64,000 nt of DNA from Histomonas meleagridis. Lineage: Eukaryota; Parabasalia; Tritrichomonadida; Dientamoebidae. Position 1 is the stretch's first letter. The number at the start of each line of letters is the position of its first letter. A program made the translations under genes and the position numbers. Below, piece after piece: positions 28,124 through 39,004 of this stretch. The DNA is taken from the NCBI GenBank assembly GCA_020186115.1, contig WSYJ01000099.1:806001-870000 (forward strand). Reading direction: 5' to 3'. The notes below the pieces were generated by a model. It ran no database searches and was not told where the DNA came from. It was given only the letters and a program-made list of their open reading frames with translations.

Positions 28124-29470
28124 ATGGAAAACCCTCAAGTTAATGATAATTTGGATGATATGGTAGATCTACCTTCGTCTAATGATTATTGTACGAATCA
28201 AGCCCCCATGAAGATTGATAAGATAAGTCATTGTTCAGCAATTTTTTATCTTTTTTTAATTTGCGTTACATTACTTTGTGTACTATTTACCTCGTTTTTA
28301 GGTTTAAGCAAATTTTCTTCAAATAGGGTTGAATTTCCAATAACAAATAAAACCAGGTTTGATTTCTATAATACACCTATAGAACTTATTCCAGAATATA
28401 GCTTTGCTGCATTTCAATTTGCTCTTTATAAAGATCTTGACAGTTTAACAACAGAAGCGACATTAGACATCAATTTTAATTTCACAAAAGAAAATGGTGA
28501 AAAATTACGAAAAATTACAAGACAATCCAAAGGCACCAAAGTTCACTTTAGACAAGCATCGCAACTTTCTGAATTTGTTGATGTTTATTCTACTCATCAC
28601 ATTTATCCTGGGAATTATTATGGTTCACTTTCCATCACTGGGGATCTCTCATCATTTCAACTTTGTTCTATTAGTTGGGATGTTGGTAATCCAGTTATTC
28701 ATTATTATCAATTATCTCTTCAATTTATATTTTTACTTTTTTCCACCATCATAACACTTATCATTTTCCTTACTAACAAGAAATACGATCCTAGTGAGAT
28801 TTCCACTGAATTTAATAATTTTGTTGCCACACTTATTTCATTTGTCATTGTTGGCACTTTTTCGATGTTCACCGTTAACAATTTTATATGGGACTTATTT
28901 TTGCAGCTATTTCGATTGCTTACTATTATTTTATTTAAGCTTAGTTTCATAACACTCATTACATCTGTTCGAATGCAACGAAACCCGAAAGCAATTGATG
29001 AACTCATTACACAATTTTCATATATATTAATTATTGGAACAGAAGTTGTTGTCCATATCATCAAATTCTTTAGTGTATTTGAAGTTAATCAACTTACATA
29101 TGAACTTCATGCACACAAAATGAAACAAATTGCTGACATTGTTTATGTTATAGTATTAACATATCAAAACATTTTATCAATTAAATCCGTAAATGAAGGC
29201 GAAAGATTTCGATTTGTCATCTACATATTTTGTATTATAATATATTACGTATCAGATAGTTTGGCACATTTCGCTGCTGTTAGAAGAAATACATTCCAAT
29301 TCTTAATTGTCGATGAAATCATTATGAATACTGCAATGTTTTGTTTGATTGTGGTATCATTATACTTCCATGCACCACAGAAAGAAATAAGCGTCGAAGA
29401 ATATAGAGATATAGACTCAGAAGAAAACAATCAAGAACAAGATGGCACTTCATTACTTGCTGATAATTAA
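28124..29470 (+). CDS. multi-pass membrane protein with Wntless/TMEM181-like topology
   Basis: 448 residues from ATG 28124. Topology: cytoplasmic N-terminus (~35), a first transmembrane helix (FYLFLICVTLLCVLFTSFLG), a luminal beta-rich domain of about 140 residues with N-glycosylation sites, then seven more helices between ~200 and 425, and an acidic cytoplasmic tail (EISVEEYRDIDSEENN). One helix, luminal domain and seven helices is the layout of the Wntless/TMEM181 branch of GOLD-domain seven-helix (GOST) proteins, which work in the Golgi and cargo sorting. The sequence similarity is too weak to name a gene. The stop is followed by TAAATAAA. Confidence 0.55.
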   Translation: MENPQVNDNLDDMVDLPSSNDYCTNQAPMKIDKISHCSAIFYLFLICVTLLCVLFTSFLGLSKFSSNRVEFPITNKTRFDFYNTPIELIPEYSFAAFQFALYKDLDSLTTEATLDINFNFTKENGEKLRKITRQSKGTKVHFRQASQLSEFVDVYSTHHIYPGNYYGSLSITGDLSSFQLCSISWDVGNPVIHYYQLSLQFIFLLFSTIITLIIFLTNKKYDPSEISTEFNNFVATLISFVIVGTFSMFTVNNFIWDLFLQLFRLLTIILFKLSFITLITSVRMQRNPKAIDELITQFSYILIIGTEVVVHIIKFFSVFEVNQLTYELHAHKMKQIADIVYVIVLTYQNILSIKSVNEGERFRFVIYIFCIIIYYVSDSLAHFAAVRRNTFQFLIVDEIIMNTAMFCLIVVSLYFHAPQKEISVEEYRDIDSEENNQEQDGTSLLADN

Positions 29471-29888
29471 ATAAATGTAATTTTAGATAATGTGAAATGA
29501 CTATTTATGTCCTGTGATTGAATGGTTTACTCGGGACTTTTGAATTATGAAGTCGTAATCAATTGATTTGAGAGCAAATTTTTCTCCCGAATTCAGAAGT
29601 ATACTGAAAAAGTGAAATATCGTCGGAACGTTATTTAGCAAAAAACACCTTGTCTGTGATCATCAATTCGATTTTTACAAAATTAATTAATGATTAACAT
29701 TAATTCGAGTATATCTGACATTTTTTGAATCATTAGAAATGTCTTTGTTTTGTTTGTTATATGTTGGATTAAAAATAACGATGAGCTTGCATTTTTTTGG
29801 CAAAAAAAGTGATGAATTTGAATACAATAACCGTCTCCAAAATTTCTGGGAAAGATCATTTCATATAACATTTCTCGACATTTAAATT
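29471..29888. other. intergenic with possible promoter motifs
   Basis: 418 bases. TAACCGTC (about 29828) is an inverted M3-like word, and TCATTT (about 29858) fits the initiator, both upstream of the next ATG at 29889. No gene seen. Confidence 0.5.
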
Positions 29889-31268
29889 ATGCAACTTCAA
29901 TTTAAAAATAATAGCACATTAAAATCTACAAAAAAGGAAAGAAAAAAAGCAATATTTCAAGAATCTGAAGGTCCGCCACAAGTACCTAAAATTAATCAAC
30001 AAATTTGTGCTGAAAATGCAAGAGGAATTTACGAAAACATAATGACAGGAAATCCAGAAGAAATAAAAACGGCCCTCCTCAGCTTTCCGTTTTTGTTTTG
30101 TAATGAAATAACAGCACGTTGTCCAACACCTGAAATTGTCGACATAATTTTTAATTTTTCTTTATCACAAGACAGCGATGTTGCATATCCTGCACTTGCG
30201 TGTATTTGCACCATATTTGAAACATTTCCAGAAGTCCGAGAATTTTTATTTGCCCGTGAATTTTACACACAAATGCCAAGATTTTTTAATGAAAATGATA
30301 TGCTTTGGCACATTTCAATCCTCTGGGATCTCGATCCACGAATCATGCAATATCTAATTTCTTCCGGCTTAATTCCTTTCATCATTCAAAACATTCAACA
30401 GTCAGAACTTGATTATTTTAAACAAGCACTTGAACTTTACACCAAACTTCTTAATAAAGAAGTTCCTGAAGCTATTGAACAAGTTCGAGAGCTTTTATTA
30501 CATCTTACATTTGATCAAAAAAGTAAGAAGCAAGTTGACTCCTTAAATTTTTTATATGCTGCATTACCAATTGTTGAAGAAGATCTTCGTAACGCCAGTT
30601 TTTTTGATGTTTTTATTCCCAAAATTTTAAGTTTTGAAGCAAATGAACTTTCTGTAGCCTTTTCTATTGTCGAACGCATTTCTTATTTCCAAGAATATGC
30701 CATATATTTATATAACAAAGACATCATTTCTATTATTCATGCCTTATTTACAATGGAAGAAGAGTTTAGTCAACCCAATCCGCGAGTTAGTTCATTAAAT
30801 ATATTAGCAAACATTGCGCATTTAGGCATTGATTATATTAAGCCTATGTTATCTACACCAATTATTGACGATATATTATGCTTTTTTAGACAAGGACAAT
30901 ATGAAGAACGACTTGTAGCAGTACGATTTATCACAGAATTAATTAAATATGTTACGAATTATACCGAAATCCAAAACTTTATATATCAAAATGATATACT
31001 TGAAATATTAATGGAAATATTACAAACAAATTATGACCAATGTTTTGTGGATATATTAGAAGCATTTCATTCATTGTATGAGAAACATTCAATAACAAAT
31101 TTAATCATTGAAGAATTAGATCAACAATTTGTTGATATATATTTCTCGGATGAATTCATTGAAACATTACAAAATATTCAAAACATGGAAAATGTTGAAG
31201 AAGATCAAAACTTCACCAAATTACAAGGTATGATACAGACTATTTTAGAAGAACTGAACCCTTCTTAA
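29889..31268 (+). CDS. armadillo-like helical repeat protein (family member 2), importin-alpha-like
   Basis: 459 residues. A basic N-terminus (MQLQFKNNSTLKSTKKERKKA) is followed by tandem armadillo-like helix triplets (PEIVDIIFNFSLSQDSDVAYPALACICTIFE, SGLIPFIIQNIQ, PRVSSLNILANIAHLGIDYIKPML, NDILEILMEILQ) and an acidic end (NMENVEEDQNFTKL). The basic N-terminus and the FIIQNIQ/NDILEILMEIL pattern resemble importin-alpha, whose N-terminus is the importin-beta-binding (IBB) domain; divergence is high. Same family as the genes at 26294 and 42022. Possible role in nuclear transport or a trichomonad-specific scaffold (inference). Confidence 0.65.
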   Translation: MQLQFKNNSTLKSTKKERKKAIFQESEGPPQVPKINQQICAENARGIYENIMTGNPEEIKTALLSFPFLFCNEITARCPTPEIVDIIFNFSLSQDSDVAYPALACICTIFETFPEVREFLFAREFYTQMPRFFNENDMLWHISILWDLDPRIMQYLISSGLIPFIIQNIQQSELDYFKQALELYTKLLNKEVPEAIEQVRELLLHLTFDQKSKKQVDSLNFLYAALPIVEEDLRNASFFDVFIPKILSFEANELSVAFSIVERISYFQEYAIYLYNKDIISIIHALFTMEEEFSQPNPRVSSLNILANIAHLGIDYIKPMLSTPIIDDILCFFRQGQYEERLVAVRFITELIKYVTNYTEIQNFIYQNDILEILMEILQTNYDQCFVDILEAFHSLYEKHSITNLIIEELDQQFVDIYFSDEFIETLQNIQNMENVEEDQNFTKLQGMIQTILEELNPS

Positions 31269-31488
31269 GACAAAAGCTTGTGATGTTTTTGCGTTTTTAT
31301 TCATGTTTTTAAATAAAATAATTTTTGGTTGTTGATAATTTTTGGGAAAATTATCTATGAAAAGTGTATTTGCAAAGTTTATTTTATTTTTGTATTGAAT
31401 TATTCCAAATTTATTTTCTCAATTAGAAGCTTTTCTGAACTTTGACGATAACTTCAAATAAATGTACAATAAACCGAACAAGAACGAT

Positions 31489-31496
31489 AACGGCTA
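31489..31496 (+). promoter_or_regulatory. Myb/M3-like motif upstream of the CCCH gene
   Basis: AACGGCTA, a full match to the M3 consensus, 8 bases before the initiator-like TCATTA at 31505. Confidence 0.45.
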
Positions 31497-31504
31497 TCGA
31501 ATAA

Positions 31505-31510
31505 TCATTA
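31505..31510 (+). promoter_or_regulatory. initiator (Inr) of the CCCH zinc-finger gene
   Basis: TCATTA, fitting the trichomonad initiator, two bases before the ATG at 31512. Together with the M3-like motif it makes a textbook trichomonad core promoter. Confidence 0.5.
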
Positions 31511-31511
31511 C

Positions 31512-32801
31512 ATGTCCAAAAGAGCTGGCTGGAATTATTCAAAGAAATTGCCAATGACCCCTGACCCATTACATGCAGGGACTGCACCTGATAGAACTAC
31601 TTCTACTTCTCGTTTACATTTAAGACAATGTAACTTTTGGAAATACGGTAAATGTAATTGGGGATGGAGCTGTAGATACCTTCATGGAAATACTCTTGCC
31701 GATGATCCTAGGAGACCTGAATATCGTGGACCTCCTGTAGATTTTACTCAATATCCTAGGCCTTTGCCTACATCTCCACGTTTCAATTATTCTCCTGGAA
31801 ACTTTCACGCTGATGATGCATCAAAAATGGTAGCCTTACGTAATGCTGTCGTAGAGATTGTTTGGACAAATGAAACTGATAGAAAGTTTGGAAAATCAAC
31901 ACAAGAATTATTACTTAGAAATTCCATTGACGTCTTGCAAAGAGATTCTCACCTAGTCAATCCTGATCAACTCAATGACATGATTGAACAAAAAGATAGT
32001 GATTTTATCATCTACATAGATAATTCAGTCATCAATATCTATCCACAAGGCATTGCAGTGCAACAATCCAAGCTTGTAGATTACATACATCGTCATTGGG
32101 ATGAGGAAAGTAATAATCTTAGTCCTGATCAAATTGAATTATTAACAAATTCCGACATCGAAAACATCACAACCAAACTTACAAACACAGAACACATCTC
32201 CAGCCTTATCCAAGATTTCCAAGACAAAGTTTCGGAAGCATTAGCCTCGATGCATTCTGCCGAGAATCAAATTCCCAAGCAAAAACTCGAAGATTATCGC
32301 TATGAATTTTCAGTATTATTTGGGAAGCTCAATTTAGCCAACTCCACCATTGCTGATTCGATCATATATACACCACAAGAACGATTCAAAGGAACTATAG
32401 TCATGAATCGACCAGAGCCGCCGAAAGGAATTTCGATTTACTTACAACGGACCGTATCATATTTCATTGCGCAATCACTTACACAAGTACATTTGTGTCT
32501 TTATCATGTTAACCAAATGATTGGCTGTCTGACGACTAAAGGGCCAATGTTCGCAATCCCACAATCAGGAAGTACGTGTGTACATCCATCGCCATTTTGC
32601 TTCATGGAATGTTTCAGTCTTTTAGCGAACGAAGATAGAAATGGTAACGACTTCGCACAGAGAATTAACGCAATAGAACCAGACAGTGGATCTGTGGACG
32701 TGACTCCAAATTATACACTTTCGTTTAGATATAGAGGCCTCGGGGGTGGTTATATGGGAGGACAATATGGGCAAAATGGTTTTTATTCAAACTATTTGTA
32801 A
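31512..32801 (+). CDS. CCCH zinc-finger protein
   Basis: 429 residues with one CCCH finger at residues ~39-57 (CNFWKYGKCNWGWSCRYLH, spacing C-X7-C-X5-C-X3-H), as in RNA-binding proteins. The polar N-terminus is rich in Pro/Arg/Thr; then a helical region (KLVDYIHRHWDEES, DFQDKVSEALASMHSAE). A Gly/Tyr-rich C-terminal end (YRGLGGGYMGGQYGQNGFYSNYL) is typical of RNA-associated proteins. The single finger plus Gly-rich tail recalls NUP42-like proteins, but no FG repeats are present, so the match is weak. The remainder is unrecognised. RNA binding is inferred from the finger. Promoter motifs precede the ATG. Confidence 0.7.
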   Translation: MSKRAGWNYSKKLPMTPDPLHAGTAPDRTTSTSRLHLRQCNFWKYGKCNWGWSCRYLHGNTLADDPRRPEYRGPPVDFTQYPRPLPTSPRFNYSPGNFHADDASKMVALRNAVVEIVWTNETDRKFGKSTQELLLRNSIDVLQRDSHLVNPDQLNDMIEQKDSDFIIYIDNSVINIYPQGIAVQQSKLVDYIHRHWDEESNNLSPDQIELLTNSDIENITTKLTNTEHISSLIQDFQDKVSEALASMHSAENQIPKQKLEDYRYEFSVLFGKLNLANSTIADSIIYTPQERFKGTIVMNRPEPPKGISIYLQRTVSYFIAQSLTQVHLCLYHVNQMIGCLTTKGPMFAIPQSGSTCVHPSPFCFMECFSLLANEDRNGNDFAQRINAIEPDSGSVDVTPNYTLSFRYRGLGGGYMGGQYGQNGFYSNYL

Positions 32802-32998
32802 TAGTTTATTTAATTGAGGAATTAGTAAAATATGAAATATCCGATTCACTACACATATTTGTTGGAAATGAAGTTAAAATTTTGTGACTTGAAAAAACTG
32901 ATTTTCATTGAATTTGTGGAAATTTTCATTGAATTTTGTGTGGTTTATTTATTTCAAAGTTGGCGGTTGGGATTTAACGGGGCTTATGACCACAAAAT

Positions 32999-35900
32999 AT
33001 GAGTGATACATTGCCTTGGCGCAATACTTCAATTGAAAAATGGCTCGAAGACATGATATCTTCATGCGTTTCTACAACAGAAATTATGGGAATAAAAAAC
33101 AGTACTAAACAACTCTTATTATCTGAGCAAGATAATGATTCATTACAATTTCCTTTATTTGAGTTATTGGGTGATCAATCATTTGATGTAATTGAATCTC
33201 TTTTAAATAATCGAGCAGAAATAATTAAAGAACTTCAATCAAATCAAAGTCCATCAAAGAAACCAGATACTAAAAATACTAAAAACCAAGCACAAAAATC
33301 AAATGTTCCTTTGTCAAGAGGCTCACGTTTTGTTCAAACAGATAGTATTAATGCAATACGTTATGATGTTGAAGCAACAACTTTAGAAAGACCTAGAGTT
33401 GATAGGGTGCCTATTAAAAATTTACCTGATTGGGCTCAAAGATGTTTTACTGGTTGTTCAGAACTTAATGATATTCAATCCACAGTATATGAAACAGCTT
33501 TCCATACCAATGAAAACATGTTAATCTGTGCACCGACAGGCGCTGGTAAGACAAATGTAGCATTACTTACAATTCTTCATGAGTTAGAAAAGAATTTAAT
33601 TCATATTCCAGGTGTACCACCATTTATTGATAAAAATTCCAATACGTTAATAGTTTATCTTACACCTATGAAAGCTTTAGCAACAGAAATTACCACTAAA
33701 TTTACTCAAGCTCTTAAACCATTACGTGTAGGAGTTCGAGAATACACTGGTGATACACGAATTTCTAGTTCTGAATTAGAAAGATCACAAGTATTAATAG
33801 CTACACCTGAAAAATGGGATGTAGCCACTCGACGATCAGGCGAAGGGGCACCCTGTTCTCGATTGACACTTTTGATCATAGATGAAATTCACTTACTTCA
33901 AGATGCTAGAGGACCTGTAATTGAAGCCATAGTTGCAAGGACATTACGACAAGTTGAACAAACACAATCCATGATCCGAATTGTAGGCTTATCAGCAACG
34001 TTACCTAATGCTTATGATGTAGCTAATTTCTTAAAAGTAGGAGATAATGGACTTTATATTTTTGGTCCTGAATTTCGACCAGTTCCATTAGCCATGACAT
34101 TAATAGGTACCAAGAACACCTTTAAAACTCCATATGAATATAAAGAAGTTTTTGAAGAAGTATATGAGCCAGGGAAAGAAAAAGATGTATGTCAAATCGA
34201 CATTATTGCACTTGATTTAATCAAAGATATCTTATTACAAAATCAACAAGTATTAGTTTTTGTTCATACCCGTGGAGAGACTGCACGTTTTGCCAATTTA
34301 TTAGCTCGACATCTTCGAATTAAAATCAATTCGGAGTTGTCCTTTTTATTGTCGAAACATAATCTTCAAAGTCAATTAAAAGAATGTTTATCTAAAGGAA
34401 TTGGTATTCATCATGCAGGGTTACCACGAAAAGATCGCTTATTTGTCGAGAAACTATTTCGAAACAATACATTTTCGATCTTAATCTGTACAGCAACATT
34501 AGCATGGGGCGTTAACTTACCAGCGCATACAGTTATTATTAAAGACACAAAAGTATATAATCATGAAAATGGAGGATTTGAAGATATCGGTATATTAGAT
34601 GTACATCAAATGTTTGGACGTGCAGGTAGACCACAATTTGATCGAACAGGCCAAGCGATATTAATTGGTACATCGAAAGTATTACCTCGATATATTAGTA
34701 CATTAATTAAAGCAGAATCGATTGAATCGAAATTTGATGAAAAAATGACGGATTTCTTAAATGCCGAAATCTCATTAGGTACTGTTACATGTATTAAAGA
34801 TGCAATTAATTGGATTCGATATACATTTATGTATCAACGTAATCCTAATGATTCATTATGTATCCAAAAACTTGATAATTCTATACGTATTTTAAATGAA
34901 AATTATATGATACGAACATCAATAGCTACTGAATCATTACAACCGACACATTTAGGACAAGTCGCATCAATGCATTATATACCAGTAACAGCTATCTCAT
35001 ATTTTAATGAGAACTTTAAAGATGATATGGATGAATCAGAATTATTAGATTGTGTATTTAGTTCGGGTATATTTGATTCATTAATAGTCCGACAAAATGA
35101 ACTTGATGATTTAGATAACTTTAAACCTATTATACCATTAGTATCACCTGTTGATGAAATTAGTGGTAAAGTTAATGTATTATTTCAATCATATGTTTCA
35201 AAATATCAATTTAAAACACCATCATTAGGTTTAGATCAAATTTGGATATCAGATAATTTACAAAGAGTTTTCGATGCAATATTTGAATTATGTATTCAAA
35301 GAGGTTTATGTAACTTAGCAATGTTTTCATTAAATGTATGTAAAATGGTCGAACATCAAATGTGTTGGTTTGATTATAAAAAAGATAATCCTTTAGTACA
35401 AATCTTAAAAGGAAATAAAAATTTAATATTAAACAAAAGGATTCAAATGTTAGACTTAACAATCGATAAACTTAAAAATATGAATATAAATGAAGCTAAA
35501 GCTTTATTAAGATCAGATCAAGCAGCTGTTGATGCTATTAATGCAGCACGTAAATTCCCATGTTTAAACTTAGGTGTAACTTATCAACCAATGTCTGATG
35601 AAATCATTAATTTATGTATCGAAGTAATCTTTCCTTTTATATGGGATCATACTGTTGTACATGATTTAGAAGACTTTTGGTTATTTATACAAGATACTAA
35701 TGGTGATAAAATGTATCATAGTGAAGAATTTCAAATCGATAAACGTTTAGCTAAGGATGGAATTACATTAAATATATTAGTACCAATCTCTAAAACTAAT
35801 TCTTATATTGTTAAAATTACTTCAGTCCGATTTTTAGGTGTTGAAGATATGCAACAAATTAATATTAAAGATGCTGATAAATTAACATTCCAAAAACATT

Positions 35901-38900
35901 TAAATACTGCACCACGTTTAAGACCTTTAAATACGAATATTATTGAAAATGAAAAAACTAAAGCATTATTCCCATTTAAGAAATTTAATTTAATTCAATC
36001 ACAATTATTTTTCCAAACTTATCATACAGATCAATCATTACTTTTATGTGCACCTACAGCAGCAGGTAAAACAGTAATTGCAGAATTAGCTATATCTCGA
36101 ATGTTAGAGAATAATAATTTTGAAAAAGCAGTATATTTAGTACCATTAAAATCTATAGTACAAGAACGAGTTAATGATTGGAAAAATAAATTTGGGAATT
36201 TAATCATAGAATTAACAGGAGATTATACACCAGATTCAGAATCAATCACAAAATCTCGAATTATTATATCTACACCTGAAAAATGGGATGCAGTATCACG
36301 AGGTTTTATCGTTAGACAATTTGTACAATATGTTTCTTTATTAATATTAGATGAAGTACATTTATTAGGTACAGATAGAGGTCATATTATTGAAGCAGTA
36401 GTTAATCGTATGAAATCAATTAATTTAAACTTACGTATTATAGGTTTATCTACAATATTAAGTAATCCTTTAGATGTTGGTAAATTTTTAGGTATACAAA
36501 ATAATGGAATTTATAACTTTTCACCTTCTTTACGTACAGTCCCATTAATGACATTCATTAGAGGTTTCCCAGGTCGACATTATTGTGCACGAATGGCAGC
36601 AATGAACAAACCTTTATCCGATGCAATATTAGAACATTCTAAAGGTAAGCCAACATTAGTTTTTGTACCATCACGTCGACAAACACGTTTAACAGCATTA
36701 GATTTAATATCTTATGCTAATACATCAGGGCAACCATTTATTTATGTAACAAAAGAAGCTACGTTAGCATCTAAAGAAGTTATTGATCAAGATTTAGCAC
36801 ATTGTTTAACATTTGGAGTTGGATTACATCATGCAGGTATGTTAACACATGATTTAAATATTATTGAGAAGTTATTTGAAGAAGGTAATTTGAAATTATT
36901 AATAGCTACTTCTACTTTAGCTTGGGGAGTTAATTTACCAGCACATTTTGTTATTATTAAAGGCACCGAATATTTCGATGCTAAAAGTTGTGGATTTAAA
37001 CCTTATACTATTACTGAATTACAACAAATGATGGGTAGAGCAGGTCGACCACAATTTGATAAGCAAGGAATTGTTATGATCTTTTGTGAAGAATCACGGA
37101 AAGATTTCATTAAGAAGTTCATTAATTCACCATTTCCAGTTGAGTCATCATTATTAAGTAATATTTATGATCATGTTAATGCCGAAATTAGTAATGGACG
37201 AATTAATTCCAAGAAATCATTAATTGATTGGATTAATAATACATATTTTGCATTACGATTAAATTCTAATCCTAAATATTATAATAATATTACAATAGAT
37301 GAAGTTGCAGATAATACTATACAAATATTACAAGATAGTTATTGTTGTGAAATGAATATAGATAAAATCATTAAGCCAACAATAGCAGGTAAAATAGGAT
37401 CAATATTTTATGTATCATATAAAACTATTCGATTATTTATGAATAATATTAATAACTCACAAAATATTATTGACGTATTATATTTCTTATGTCAATCAGA
37501 TGAATTTAAAGATGTCCCAATTAGACATAATGAAGATTTATTAATAGCTAATATGAAGCCACGTTATAAATGTGATGGTTTAATGGATTCACCTTTTACT
37601 AAGACATATTATATGATTCAATATTATTTAAGTCATCAAAAAATGCCTATTCCTGATTTCGATAATGATTTATCTTCAGTACTTGATCAAATACTTCGAA
37701 TTGTTGGTTGTTATATCGAAATATGTGCAATCCAAAATAACTTAAATGGAATGATAAATGCAATTTTAATAGGGCAAATGATTACACAAGGATTATGGTG
37801 GGATGATGTACCATTTAAAACATTAATTAATCAAAAGACTTATGATGAATTAAAGAAAAATAATATCGATACATTACCTAAAATGTTATTAATGAATACA
37901 AATAATTCTGAAATTCAATTAGTTAAAGATCGAGTTTTGTTTTATAAAGTTTCAAATATTGATATAAATGAAAATAAATATAATATAAATATCGAAATTA
38001 ATCGAATATCAGGTAAATTCGGTAGTAATGTAATATCACCACATTTCTTACGTAAACAAATTCAATCATTATATATATTAATCGGTGATCCTGATACTAA
38101 AGAAATGATTTGTCATCGAAGAATACAATTAAAGAAAGATAAAATGTTAATAAAATTAACTACAAAAGAACCAATAAAAGATAATTATTGGATATATTTG
38201 TTCGCTGACGCTTATATCGGTATCGATCAAATGTATTCAATTGCAAAGACACAAAATTTGGATAAATTAACAAAGAAAGAAAGAGAAGTGAAAAAGGACT
38301 TAAATGATAATAATCAAATGGAAGATGACATTGATTACTTTTGGGGTAATGAGAATAGAAATGATGAAGAAGAAGAAAGTGCGGAACAATACGGAGACTT
38401 GTACCAAATTAATGAGGAAAACAATGAAAATAAAAATAAGAAACAAGTGAAAGTGCAAAGAGGAAAAGGAGGAAAAGTAAACATAGAAATAGGAAAAAGA
38501 AATAACAATAACAACAGCGAAAGAAGAAATAACAATAACAGATTTAACTACAGCGCTAGTGATAACAAGGAACAAAGTAATAAATCGAATGACAACAAAG
38601 AAAGAAAAGGCAATAACAATAACAACAACAGATTTAACTACAGCGCTAGTGATAACAAAGAACAAAATGAAAGAAATAGTAATACATCGAATGATAACAA
38701 AGAAAGAAAAGGCAATAACAACAATAACAATCGATTTAACTATAGTACGAATGATAATAAGGAACAAAGTAATAAATCGAAGGGAAACAACAACAGATTT
38801 AACTACAGCAGTAACGAAAGTGCACAAAAGCCACCAAATGTCGAACGAAGAGGAAATGGAAACAACAGATTTAACTACAGCAGCAGCGAAAGTAACGAAC

Positions 38901-39004
38901 AAAGTGCAAACAATGAGAGAAGAGGAAATGGAAACAAAAGATCCAATGCATACAGAGGAGGCAGGCCGAACAGCCGCGGAAGGAGAAGAGGCGGACCGCA
39001 GTGA
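32999..39004 (+). CDS. ASCC3: Ski2-like double-cassette RNA helicase, ASCC3/Slh1 type
   Basis: 2001 residues. Cassette 1: Walker A APTGAGKTNV (~178), DEIHLL (~294), SATLPN, and AWGVNLPAHTVIIK and GRAGRPQFD (~540). Then a Sec63-like domain and cassette 2: Walker A APTAAGKTV (~1017), TPEKWDAVSRGF, DEVHLLG (~1117), RGFPGRHYCARMAAMNKP, MMGRAGRPQFD and a second Sec63 domain. Both cassettes retain helicase motifs, unlike Brr2, whose second cassette is degenerate; RGFPGxHYCxRMAxMNKP is ASCC3/Slh1-like. ASCC3/Slh1 resolves collided ribosomes. Residues ~1830-2001 form an Asn/Arg-rich tail with five RFNYS repeats, not part of the family. The first residues (MSDTLPWRNTSIEKWLED) look like a real start. 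Brr2 is the main alternative. Confidence 0.85.
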   Translation: MSDTLPWRNTSIEKWLEDMISSCVSTTEIMGIKNSTKQLLLSEQDNDSLQFPLFELLGDQSFDVIESLLNNRAEIIKELQSNQSPSKKPDTKNTKNQAQKSNVPLSRGSRFVQTDSINAIRYDVEATTLERPRVDRVPIKNLPDWAQRCFTGCSELNDIQSTVYETAFHTNENMLICAPTGAGKTNVALLTILHELEKNLIHIPGVPPFIDKNSNTLIVYLTPMKALATEITTKFTQALKPLRVGVREYTGDTRISSSELERSQVLIATPEKWDVATRRSGEGAPCSRLTLLIIDEIHLLQDARGPVIEAIVARTLRQVEQTQSMIRIVGLSATLPNAYDVANFLKVGDNGLYIFGPEFRPVPLAMTLIGTKNTFKTPYEYKEVFEEVYEPGKEKDVCQIDIIALDLIKDILLQNQQVLVFVHTRGETARFANLLARHLRIKINSELSFLLSKHNLQSQLKECLSKGIGIHHAGLPRKDRLFVEKLFRNNTFSILICTATLAWGVNLPAHTVIIKDTKVYNHENGGFEDIGILDVHQMFGRAGRPQFDRTGQAILIGTSKVLPRYISTLIKAESIESKFDEKMTDFLNAEISLGTVTCIKDAINWIRYTFMYQRNPNDSLCIQKLDNSIRILNENYMIRTSIATESLQPTHLGQVASMHYIPVTAISYFNENFKDDMDESELLDCVFSSGIFDSLIVRQNELDDLDNFKPIIPLVSPVDEISGKVNVLFQSYVSKYQFKTPSLGLDQIWISDNLQRVFDAIFELCIQRGLCNLAMFSLNVCKMVEHQMCWFDYKKDNPLVQILKGNKNLILNKRIQMLDLTIDKLKNMNINEAKALLRSDQAAVDAINAARKFPCLNLGVTYQPMSDEIINLCIEVIFPFIWDHTVVHDLEDFWLFIQDTNGDKMYHSEEFQIDKRLAKDGITLNILVPISKTNSYIVKITSVRFLGVEDMQQINIKDADKLTFQKHLNTAPRLRPLNTNIIENEKTKALFPFKKFNLIQSQLFFQTYHTDQSLLLCAPTAAGKTVIAELAISRMLENNNFEKAVYLVPLKSIVQERVNDWKNKFGNLIIELTGDYTPDSESITKSRIIISTPEKWDAVSRGFIVRQFVQYVSLLILDEVHLLGTDRGHIIEAVVNRMKSINLNLRIIGLSTILSNPLDVGKFLGIQNNGIYNFSPSLRTVPLMTFIRGFPGRHYCARMAAMNKPLSDAILEHSKGKPTLVFVPSRRQTRLTALDLISYANTSGQPFIYVTKEATLASKEVIDQDLAHCLTFGVGLHHAGMLTHDLNIIEKLFEEGNLKLLIATSTLAWGVNLPAHFVIIKGTEYFDAKSCGFKPYTITELQQMMGRAGRPQFDKQGIVMIFCEESRKDFIKKFINSPFPVESSLLSNIYDHVNAEISNGRINSKKSLIDWINNTYFALRLNSNPKYYNNITIDEVADNTIQILQDSYCCEMNIDKIIKPTIAGKIGSIFYVSYKTIRLFMNNINNSQNIIDVLYFLCQSDEFKDVPIRHNEDLLIANMKPRYKCDGLMDSPFTKTYYMIQYYLSHQKMPIPDFDNDLSSVLDQILRIVGCYIEICAIQNNLNGMINAILIGQMITQGLWWDDVPFKTLINQKTYDELKKNNIDTLPKMLLMNTNNSEIQLVKDRVLFYKVSNIDINENKYNINIEINRISGKFGSNVISPHFLRKQIQSLYILIGDPDTKEMICHRRIQLKKDKMLIKLTTKEPIKDNYWIYLFADAYIGIDQMYSIAKTQNLDKLTKKEREVKKDLNDNNQMEDDIDYFWGNENRNDEEEESAEQYGDLYQINEENNENKNKKQVKVQRGKGGKVNIEIGKRNNNNNSERRNNNNRFNYSASDNKEQSNKSNDNKERKGNNNNNNRFNYSASDNKEQNERNSNTSNDNKERKGNNNNNNRFNYSTNDNKEQSNKSKGNNNRFNYSSNESAQKPPNVERRGNGNNRFNYSSSESNEQSANNERRGNGNKRSNAYRGGRPNSRGRRRGGPQ
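38515..38960 (+). repeat. coding tandem repeats in the ASCC3-like tail (RFNYS units)
   Basis: Five units, each with RFNYS(A/T/S)(S/N) followed by a polar stretch (DNKEQ, ESNEQ and the like) and an Asn run. The DNA repeats are imperfect with unit lengths of about 60-105 bp. They end in RGG-type basic sequence. Possibly a disordered RNA-binding tail. Confidence 0.8.

Noticed and set aside
32999-39004. Brr2 as the identity of the large helicase
   Set aside because: Both cassettes keep active motifs, and the second has the RGFPGxHYC stretch of ASCC3/Slh1. Brr2's second cassette is degenerate. Kept only as an alternative.
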